A DNA stretch of 64,000 nt from Pleurodeles waltl. Lineage: Eukaryota > Chordata > Amphibia > Caudata > Salamandridae. The DNA is taken from the NCBI RefSeq assembly GCF_031143425.1, contig NC_090445.1, forward strand, positions 1,580,354,049 through 1,580,418,048. The letters run 5' to 3'. A program made the position numbers and the translations under genes. The notes under the pieces are model-generated. The model ran no database searches. It saw only the letters and a list, made by a program, of their open reading frames with translations, and had not been told where the DNA came from. Shown here piece by piece: positions 56,056 to 64,000 of this stretch. Position 1 is the stretch's first letter. Every line of letters begins with the position of its first letter.

Positions 56056-58336
56056 GGGCCAGATGTAGCAAACGTTTGCGATTCGCAAATGGCCTGAATC
56101 GCAATTTGCGACCCCGCAAAATCGGAAACGGGATGCAAAAATTCCATTTCCGACTCGCAAATTGCGACGCGAGCCATTACCGACTCGCAAAAATAGCGAC
56201 CCCATTTTGCGACCCGCAAATAGGAAGTTGCAATTTGCGAGTCGCAAACCAAATGCAATAGCCACTCGCAAATTGCGACTAGTCCCAAAAAGCCCATTTT
56301 GCACTTCCAATTTACCACTAACTCACAGCAGGTGGTAACCAGAAACAGAGTATAAAAGGAGACCCAGAAGGCACCTGGGTTACTCAAGATGGCGGAGATA
56401 TATGTGATAGCAATGAGGAGAAGAGTCCACCTGGCATGAGGACACATTAACCTCATGTGCCTCTACTCCAGGACAGTGCGTAGCTCACACTCTACGCCGG
56501 CCTCGCCCAGCATGGCTGGTTCCTGGTGTGTCAGCAGTGCCCTGCCTTGCGCTACCACTGCGCAACACCCTGGTGTCACTGGTGGAGACACTGCTAACGG
56601 TGGAGCCCTCCTCGCTGCCCTGCGGCGTGTCTGCAGCGCCCCTTGCCACCTGTCGTGCCTCCATGAGATCTACGGTGTGGCTGAGACGTCCCAGTCCACG
56701 TGCCACATCACTAGCAATGTGGCCCATGTCCACCTGGAGGCTGACCGTGCGCCGTGACAGGCCAGTGGTGTTCACTGCCAGCCTGACGATGGAGGCAGAC
56801 ATGCGATCTAGCCGGTGGATGAGCTGCCTGTCACGGCGCCTTGCACCCTCTCTCTCAGTGATGAGTTCTGCCACCAGTTGTCTCATTGAGAGTGCAAGGT
56901 CGCCAACATGGATATTGAGTTGTTGCAGCTCTGTGTGTACCAGTTGCAGCCCTGTGTTCTGATTCTGTTCCATGCGCCGCATGGCCCCTGATATGTACCT
57001 TATCTCCCGTGTCTGCAGGCGCTGACCACGTAGGAGTGCAGCCTCGGCGGCTGATATGGATGCGTCCCCTGACTCAGACTGCGGCACTGGAGGGACATTT
57101 AGACGTCGCCTGCGACGCAGTGGAGGCTCCGTGTCCTGTGCACCGGCATTGTGGCTGGGACCGGGTGCTGGCTCACTCACCAGTATGGCAACTGGTGCAT
57201 CTGGAGGGGACTGTGTTTGGGTGGTGCAGGTCCCTGTGGTGGCTGGTCCTGAGTCCTGTGGAGGCTGGTGGCTGACCTGTGGCCCCTGGACGCTGTGGCT
57301 GGAGTTGGTGTCGTGTGGGAGACCTGTGGGACATAGGGAACACACTGTCAGTATCTACCATCTGTTATCTACTTCCTAATAAACTGTTGCCTATCAACTG
57401 CCTACTTGACTACATTGCCCATAATGCACCATGCAGGTGGTTGCTACTCTGAAATGGAGCTATTTTGGTTGTGAATGCTGCTGTGTACAAGGTGGGTGGG
57501 GGTTTGCCATATATGGGTGTACATGCATGTCTCATGGTACTCACCGGTTGATGGTCTTGTTGCTGACGTGTCCAGCTCTCCCATCCCGCACACTGCCTCT
57601 GGCTCCAAGGTCTCCACCACTCTTTCCTCCAGGGGTGTGGGTGGTGGTATAGTGGATGGTCCCCCTCCAGTGCCCCTCATCTCCCGGAGCCGCTCTGCCA
57701 CCCTCTCCTTGGTCCGGGAGCGCAGGTCATACCACCGTTTCTTCAATTCTTCTATGCTCCGGTGGCTCACACCCAGGGAGTTTACCTTGTCCTGTATTTC
57801 AGCCCAAATCCTTTTCTTTTCCACCTCTGGCACACTGAGGGCTGCCCTCCCAAAAAGTTGTTCATGGTGCTGACAGCATTCCTCAGTCAGCACCTCCAGT
57901 TCTTTTTCTGCAAATTTCAATTTGCGCTTTCTAGGAGTGTCTACCATGGTAGCTGCTGTTCCTCCTGTTTGCAGTTCAGCAGTTTCAAATGGGTGTGGTC
58001 CTCCCTCCTCCCAGGTGTATTAGTAAACTTCCTGGCTGTGATGTCATCATCAGGAGCCAGGAAGTGTTTTCCAGAGTGTTCTGCTGCACCTGCATTCAAT
58101 TTGCAGCACAGTCGCAATTTGCGACACCCACTCGCAATTTGCGTGTTCGTTTTTAGCGCGGTCGCAAAAAGCGACCTCGCAAACAGCGGACTCGCAATCT
58201 GCGGTGCGACTTCATTTGCGAGTCGCAAATTGAAGTCGCTTTTTCTTCTTGGATACCATTTAGCGAGTCGGAAATTGCGAGTCGCAACGACTCGCAATTT
58301 CCGACTCGCTAATTATTTCCTACCTACATCTGGCCC
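56056..58336 (-). mobile_element. Harbinger-like element carrying only a Myb-like gene
   Basis: Ends GGGCCAGATGTAGCAAAC and, reversed, GGGCCAGATGTAGGTAGG. Subterminal regions (56075-56285 and 58105-58315) are built from repeated motifs such as GACTCGCAAATTGCGA and TTTGCGAGTCGCAAA. There is no transposase; the only gene is the two-exon Myb-like gene on the minus strand. No clear target duplication. It splits the ERV RT. Confidence 0.75.
56485..57947 (-). CDS. Myb/SANT-like (NAIF1-type) protein of the 56056-58336 element, two exons
   Basis: Exon 1 runs 57947-57545 and ends at a GTGAGT donor. Exon 2 runs 57323-56485 after a TCCCACAG acceptor. Phases agree and give about 413 residues without an internal stop, so this is the most intact gene in the window. 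Exon 1: TPRKRKLKFAEKELEVLTEE, then VPEVEKKRIWAEIQDKVNSL and SIEELKKRWYDLRSRTKERV, a Myb/SANT-like domain of about 85 residues with the conserved Trp pair. Exon 2: Pro/Thr-rich, RRRRRLNVPP, then a predicted helical region (RRMEQNQNTGLQLVHTELQQ, LSMRQLVAELITEREGARRR) and a basic end (HAGRGRRRV). In this superfamily such proteins bind transposon ends; the role is inferred. Expression is unknown. Confidence 0.8.
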
Positions 58337-58447
58337 ATTGTTTCTTGATGTTATTTGGATGTTGAAGTTGAGTGCATTTTTCTAGAAAGTGCAGGTCTAG
58401 GCTCTTGCCCTCATTAGATCATTTGCATCCTAGAAACAGGACACTAA
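58337..58447 (-). pseudogene. ERV RT fragment between two insertions
   Basis: A short decayed RT stretch reading about K-N-A-L-N-F-N-I-Q-I-T-S-R-N-N on the minus strand. It is positioned to join the RT piece at 59405 with the connection at 56055. Confidence 0.5.
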
Positions 58448-59402
58448 GGCCTTCATTACAACAATGGCGGTAACTACCGCCTACCGCCACGGTGACGGCC
58501 GCCAACATACTGCCGCCGTGGCTACCGGCCCTCTATGGGTATCATGACCACCGACGGCATACCGCCAGAATGCTGGCGGAACACCGCCGACGGTCATGGC
58601 GGCGGACGGCGGTAAGGCGGCGCTGCTGACAGCAGCACCGCCACACCAGCAAAACACCGCCGACCGTATCATGACCAATGATACGGCCTGGCGGTGTTTT
58701 GCTGGTGGACGCTGCTGACAGCAGCGCCACGGACTGTCTCCAGCAGGAGGACCCCCTGCAAGCAGGTAAGTCGGGATCTCAGACAGGAGAGGAGGGTAGA
58801 AGGTGTTGTTTGTATGTGGGGGGTGTTGTGTGTATGTTGTGGAATGCGTGTATGCAGGTGTGAGTCGTGTTAAATGTGTGCGTGAATGAGTGATTGTGAG
58901 TGTTGTGTGTTGTGAATGCATGTGTACGACAAGGTATGTTGGTGTGTTGCAGTGTGTGGGTATGTATGTGTGCATGCGTGGGTGGTGGTGGGTATGCGTG
59001 TGTGCATGTGTGTATATGGGTGTGCGTGCAGGTGTGTATATGTGCGGGGGCAGGAGAGGGAAGGGGAGGGTGGGGGAGGACTCTGGGGAGGGGGTGGGGG
59101 AGAATCCCTTCCCTGGCACTGATAGTGCCTACCGCCATGGTTTTTGTGGCGGTAAGTTTGGCACGAAAACCATGGCGGTAGGCCGGGTCGTAATCCCGAG
59201 GGTGGGATTGTGATGGCCGCCAGACTGGAGACCGAAATCTCCAGCCCAGCAGCCATTACCAACCACCCTGTCGGTCGGTGTGTTAAAGTGGTGGTCTTTG
59301 ATGCCGGTTACCGCCAGGGACAAAATCCCATTTTTTTACCGCCGGCCTGTTGGCGGTATTAAAGCCACTTTAACACAGACCGCCAGGGTTGTAATGAAGG
59401 CC
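58448..59402. mobile_element. Harbinger MITE derived from the element A/B family
   Basis: Flanked by TAA (58445-58447 and 59403-59405). Left end GGCCTTCATTACAACAATGG and right end CCGCCAGGGTTGTAATGAAG match element B termini. The last 130 bp follow element B's right end and the first 90 its left end. The middle has a strong hairpin (58644-58707, about 29-bp arms, loop GACCA) and a TGTG-rich tract (58800-59040). Non-autonomous; sits in the ERV RT. Confidence 0.9.
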
Positions 59403-59404
59403 TA

Positions 59405-60061
59405 AGAAAAGCTATTTTTTTTATTTTTATTTAATTTATAGCCTTGGCCAGCGAATCCTAAAACAAGGTGATCCACTCGGTCCAAATGTGCATTGGGGTT
59501 GTCGTCTGTGATATAAATGCCATCCACATTGGACACCTTGGGATCAATATTATGTCATTGGATATTGCTACTGGATCTGTGGAATTGATCTAATTGGTAT
59601 TACATGGTAGGAGGAATCTCTATCCCACCCTCTGTGGGAATGATACAGCACAGGAGCCTTTGATAAGCCCAATTAGCAGAGTAGGCTTCCTTTACTACAT
59701 CTGGAACTAGGACTGAGAAAGAAGGAAAAAAATAATTTTTCCCTTGTGGGAGCAAACAGAAAAATTCAGGTGGCCAATCTTTTTCAGCCAATAAAATATC
59801 ATAATTTTGTGTTAATCTTCTCCAGAAGATAACTTTAATAGTTCGCTCTATGTCTACCTCAAATTGTATATGTAATCTGTATACCATGTTGGCTAGGGAG
59901 GCGCGTCTATCTGCTGTTTCGACTTCAAAGAAGTCGTTAGTCGGTGTCACATCCAGAAAATCTATAAGACTCTGGCAACTTATTATAACCCCTGTCTCGC
60001 TGCCTAGCAGAGTCACTGCCCACATCCTGTTCTTCATCAACAATCCCAATACACGTGGCAT
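59405..60061 (-). pseudogene. ERV protease and RT palm piece
   Basis: 60061-59600 reads as a decayed retroviral protease: NRMWAVTLLGSETGVIISCQ stands where the D-T-G box should be (L-G-S-E-T-G here), and YDILLAEKDWPPEF resembles the flap-to-helix end. Then 59560-59405 gives VSNVDGIYITDDNPNAHLD and GQGYKLNKNKKNS, an RT palm with a Y-I-D-D-like box changed to V-D-G. Most of the RT fingers are missing between the two, so there is an internal deletion. Confidence 0.6.
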
Positions 60062-60079
60062 CTTTGACTGACATTGCTG

Positions 60080-61320
60080 CCACCATTTTCTTTTGAAATT
60101 GGGGCTTTTGATGTAGAAGTTCCTCTTCCTTTTTTGTGAAGGTCTCTGAGGAACAATGTGAGTCTTTCTTCAGCTTCACATAGTCGCTTCGGTGTTCTGT
60201 GACACAATAACAGCATTTTTTAGAACTATCTTGTGCTTGCTCGGTACTCTCCTTAGTGGAAGTGCTCTGCAATTGAGGTTTGGTTGGTCTGGCCCCCAGA
60301 CTATCCCGACCTATATTAGTATAAGTTTTGGAAATAATGTTCAGCAGCGCAAAGGAACATCTCAGAGCCGCTGGCGAATCACCAGTGCGGCTGCTTCCCT
60401 TTTAATATTGCTTAAAATAATTGAGGACAATGTCAAAATTGTGCATCAGTTTCATTCTTAAGTGCAGGGCCGGGGCTTCCCCATGTTAATTTTGAATTTG
60501 TTTGAACACTTCTGGTAAGTTTGCAAGTGTTGGTGTACCATATGTAGTGGTATATATTGCGGCAAAGACTGTGCCCCAAGTGGCACAATCGTCTATTGAG
60601 GGAACCATTCCAAATGGCAAGCACATTGTAAAAATTCCATGTTTATTTTAGGGTCCCATATGGGGAAACATTGCTTCCAGCTGGTTTGTTTTTTGCACAA
60701 CCCAGAGCCAAATCTTCTCTCACTCAGTGGGCGCTTTCCCATTATTGAATGGACAGTTTGTGGTTTTATCCCTGTAACGGCCAATTGATTTATAGCTGGA
60801 GCAGTCCTCGCTGGGGTGGTGCTTAAGGTCTGCATTACAAATTGTATTAAGCGTCTATATATTGTTACTAGCTCATTGTGTAATATGCGTACTTCAGCTA
60901 CTGGCAAAGCTTGCACATTGGGATGTGGTGTATAAGTAACCAGTGTTGGCCATGTTGGTCTGTCATTGCTTAAGGTACCTAACCTAACAGGTTATATTAC
61001 ATGTGGAAGGGTCCCATTAAACCAATCTTGGTGTTCTTTATAATTTAAAGGTATTTATAAATATTGGTATGTTCTGTATTGTGGTGGTACATTTGCTATT
61101 CTGTATGTATGAAATGTATTTGAGTCTGCGTTGATTGCTGGGAAGATGACTCATGATTAAAATATTTCTGTTCTGAATGTGTCTTAAGCTTCAATGACGA
61201 ATGTGGGATCACTGCCCTCATTTGTTAATCCATTAGCTAAAAGAAACTTAGTGACATGTTGTCTCCATTCTCTCAGATATTTACTGGCTGTGCGATATTA
61301 AGGAATATGTATGAGAGTTG
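60080..61320 (-). pseudogene. ERV gag-like region
   Basis: Minus-strand readings include ASKYLREWRQHVTKFLLANG near 61260, RILHNELVTIYRRLIQFVMQ and INQLAVTGIKPQTVHSIMGK (60916-60593), then SSKKCCYCVTEHRSDY (about 60200), a degenerate zinc-knuckle-like motif, and a Lys/Glu-rich tail. The capsid-like helices and the C-x2-C-x3-H pattern suggest gag, but there is no diagnostic major homology region that I can point to. Confidence 0.5.
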
Positions 61321-61574
61321 GGAACACCAATAGCGGAATCCTTTTATGGTTCAAGCTTGAACAAACAACAGCCTAGATAGGTGCTCCCTATTCAGCTGAG
61401 GAGGAATTTTTCCCAAAAACCATGGACATCTCCGTATAACAGTATTTGGGGTACCTTTCGTGTGTGTGAGAAATAGATACTCAGGGGATCTGAATAATAA
61501 GTGTCTTACCATGTTGACGGTGCCATGTCGTAGGACTCTCGTTATTGGAACAAGACTGCTGGATTCGGTGCAGC
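61321..61574. other. ERV leader to gag start
   Basis: Between the leader homology and gag. The minus-strand frame at 61635-61351 has no motif. No start codon can be chosen. Confidence 0.35.
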
Positions 61575-62521
61575 AGCACCAGTGTTTGTGGGTGACTGAG
61601 TCAATCACACTCTGTCTTGGCAGCTGTTGGCCCAACCTTTTTAGCTAGTTAGAAAGCACCTCGCCCAAACATAGAAACACATGACACTGTGACATGTCAG
61701 GGAAAGTCATGTTCGACAAATCTCACACATTTCCCTCGTTAACAAAGGTCTCAAACAGACACGATCCAAAGAAAAGATGCAGAATGGTTTTCAATACATT
61801 TATTGAAAAGACTGCAATCTACGATAAAATATATGAGCTGCAATTATTAGAGCAATGAGTCAAACAGGATTAGGATTGTTGTGATGGGTGAGAAAAAAAA
61901 ACAGCATATTGGAATAACATAAATAAGAATTCTACCTATCCCCTAACTCCTAAGCGAAAGCACAGTGGTGACAGCCCAAATTGTCCGTACTTAATTCATG
62001 AGAGGAGCACCCACCCCATTACCTGGAAAATAGGGGTCTGTCCACTGTCTCCTTAGCTGGTTGTAGAGACAGGGATGAGGTCAGCAGTGAAATGGCATGC
62101 AGCATGAATAGATATTCTGTCCAGAATTACCTATGTGTTGCCCTTTGGTGTGTACAGTGTTTTTATAAGAAACATATTTCTGTTCCCTGAAATAGGCCTC
62201 ACGTGGGCATGTGCCTAAGTGTCAGAATGTTTACATACTCTTGTGGTGTCAGTGCTGGATTACCATGTACTGTTCTTGTCAGCCTTGGACAGAGGCATAT
62301 GGCAAAATGTTGTGCACAAAAATAATAAGAAGGCATTCCAGAATCACAGCAGATTAGAAAAAGAAAAAATTCCTGCTGAAAAGCAGGGCAACTAAAAATG
62401 AATAAAATGAATAAATGAAATCAGAGCACAAATGTAGGGGAAAGGGCACAGGCCTAAGCTAAGCTAGAATACATGTGTGCCCAAGCAAGGCGTGAATTGA
62501 ACCCACAACAATGGTAACATC
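61575..62521 (-). repeat. ERV 5' LTR and leader, minus orientation
   Basis: Reverse complement of 51506-52448 over LTR and leader. TATA-like TTATAAAAACACTG (reversed) at about 62159-62170; AATAAA (reversed) at about 61796-61802. The LTR start is probably the TG at 62521 (TGTTACCATTG reversed). Confidence 0.75.
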
Positions 62522-63640
62522 TAATAAGACAGCTCTACCAATAAGATGCATTTTTCAACATTTCTACATTGGTTGCTACTTCAAATTATTTTCTCAGGTG
62601 TCTTACTTTCCAAAAGATAAGACACTTATGTGAATATTATGCACAAATATTTATATCGTACTTGCCGTCACACATCTCCACACTGAAGCCTGTTCATACA
62701 AAAAGCAAGTTTCAGATTAGTTTCACAAGTTTTGAGATTCCATTGCAGGTCAAGCGGTTAAAAAGAATAAAAGAATATAGCTTTCTTTCTTAGCATAGAA
62801 TGTTTGCTTCATGCAAAGGCCATGCAAAGGTTACAATAGAAACATTTATTCTGAGTTAAAGCTGTTTTGAAATGTGTCATTAGTAGCAACCAAGCGAATA
62901 AAGCGAATACGGGTCATGCAAAGTTTAGAAAAGAAAACACATGAATAAATGCAGCTTTTGGTTAGGCCTATGTAGTATGTCATAGGTAGGTATTAGCAAT
63001 ACTTATTATATATTATTTTGTTATTGTGTATATTGTATCGTTTGTATTTTGTCTTACTTAGTTATGTTTGGTATAGTCCGTCTCCCCCTCCAACTGTGAT
63101 CATCTTTGTCCCTTCTGGACTGAGTGTTCCATGTAGATGACAGTTGGAGAGGTGAAGGCTGGATGACATCTGTATTTACTGTGGATGGAGTTTCTTTCTC
63201 TGAGGATTTATCAATAAACATTTATCTTGGCAAAGCATCATCTTTGAATGTTTTGGAATACAAGAAGCATACTTCATTTTTGGCGACGACTGGGTTTTCT
63301 GAACCTTCTTTGAATTTGAAAGAGACTTCAACACAGATACTGCCTGCAAGCGCTTCCGATACATTGATGCGGCGTTCGTGTAAGTCAGGAAACAACATTT
63401 TGATGTTTTGTTTTGGCGCTTCCGCGTTGCGATACTTTTGACGTTTCAACAATTTTTTTCTTCAGCATGCTGTGAAATTTTGAGGCGCCGCCTGGCAGCT
63501 TCTGGGAGCAACAACTATTGTTGATTGGTTATAGTGCTTCTGCGTTACAGTGCTTTCGGCGTTTCAACAATTTTTTTTATTATCTCGAGAAGCAATTGCG
63601 TTGTATATAACCTAGCGCAATTGCTAAACGCTTAGTGTCT
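62522..63640. other. Anonymous sequence
   Basis: The plus-strand frame 63124-63441 has no recognisable motif. Two AACAATTTTTTTT..CTTC(A)GC-type stretches with TTGACGTTTCAACAAT and TTCGGCGTTTCAACAAT (63428 and 63557) form a short duplication. Confidence 0.35.
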
Positions 63641-63648
63641 CCTAGCAA

Positions 63649-63900
63649 CGCATTCGCGTGCTAAGAAACATTGTAACAGCTCTCGGCAGCGCGTGCCGCA
63701 TCTAAGCAACGCGCCCGCGTGCTTAGCAACGAGAGAACATTTTTGTTCATTGACACTACTCTTGACAGCGCGTGCCGCCTCTAAACAACGCGCTCGCGTG
63801 CTTAGCAATGAGGGAACATTTTGTTCATTGCCACGGCTCTTTGCAGCGCGTTCCGCCTCTAAGCAACGCACTCGCATGCTTAGCATCGAGGGAACACTTC
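63649..63900 (+). repeat. CG-rich tandem repeat, 78-79 bp unit, three full and one partial copy
   Basis: CAGCGCGTGCCGC-type starts occur at 63687, 63766 and 63844, each followed by TAAGCAACGCGC and CGTGCTTAGCAA, then GAGGGAACATTTTGTTCATTG. A partial unit precedes at 63649. The unit contains inverted motifs (AGCAACGCG/CGCGTGCTT). Confidence 0.9.
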
Positions 63901-64000
63901 TGACGTGGCTTAACTTCTGAAGATAATTGGCACATCGTTCTTCAAATATTCTGAGGTGCACAGTACAATGAGGATTAATCCAAGTCTTTAAAGCAACATT

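Larger units (their letters stand above)
52449..62521 (-). mobile_element. Endogenous retrovirus, minus strand, interrupted by three DNA transposons
   Basis: Gene order on the minus strand is gag-like, protease, RT, RNase H, integrase, env-like, from about 61320 down to 52660. Decayed motifs place it among retroviruses with env. The RT thumb reading (FNFGRTYIPDFAAHIKPLYD) resembles spuma-like/class III pol, but a zinc-knuckle-like motif in gag does not fit a typical foamy virus, so subfamily is left open. Insertions at 54384-55012, 56056-58336 and 58448-59402 split pol. Frameshifts and stops are numerous. Confidence 0.8.

Noticed and set aside
62470..62553. tRNA gene on the minus strand (GGTAGAGC and GGGTTCAATTC motifs)
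   Set aside because: Acceptor and D-arm pairing fail and part of the sequence belongs to the LTR start shared with 51506. At most a tRNA-derived relic.

Overview
The window looks like intergenic DNA from a very large, repeat-packed vertebrate genome. I recognise no host gene. DIRS-type and other tyrosine-recombinase retrotransposons, PIF/Harbinger elements with Myb-like genes, hAT elements, L1/Tx1-type LINE debris and an endogenous retrovirus, heavily nested, fit an amphibian. A salamander or newt is my best guess; this is inference from repeat content, not from a marker gene.

Layout. 1-3582: 3' part of a Harbinger element (element A) with two VNTRs, inserted in a minus-strand hAT transposase gene (3586-5400). 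6370-10790: LINE fragments (ORF1, endonuclease, RT) split by MITEs and a CCCTAAAAA-rich block. 12.8-26.3 kb: a minus-strand tyrosine-recombinase retroelement split by an 8.8-kb Harbinger element (element B, 14697-23535) and a hairpin-rich MITE (24005-24628). Element B carries a Myb/SANT gene, a HARBI1-like transposase on the opposite strand and a second Myb/trihelix gene; all three have visible lesions. 26.3-35.8 kb: MITEs, hAT remnants (one with a clean 8-bp target duplication), minisatellites and a segmental tandem duplication. 35.8-38.6 kb: a giant palindrome of about 1.87 kb, then a second foldback with an (AT)n tract at its centre. 38.6-40.9 kb: degenerate minisatellite and duplications. 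41.1-46.4 kb: a structurally complete but decayed DIRS element with inverted termini and internal complementary region, inserted in a relative of the palindrome arm. 46.4-51.5 kb: anonymous repeats and one MITE.

51.5-62.5 kb: a minus-strand endogenous retrovirus (gag, protease, RT, RNase H, integrase, env-like) interrupted by three Harbinger-class insertions (54384-55012, 56056-58336, 58448-59402). It is bracketed by LTR-plus-leader copies in inverted rather than direct orientation. 62.5-64 kb: unassigned sequence ending in a CG-rich 78-bp tandem repeat.

How the parts relate: the Harbinger transposase and Myb-like proteins are the likely trans-acting machinery for the non-autonomous copies sharing their termini (58448-59402 clearly; 24005-24628 and 54384-55012 by related ends and 3-bp target duplications). 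None of the coding copies here looks fully intact. The most unusual signals are paired (compensatory) differences between the hairpins of two MITE copies, the three-gene Harbinger with two Myb proteins, the inverted LTRs, and the giant palindrome.
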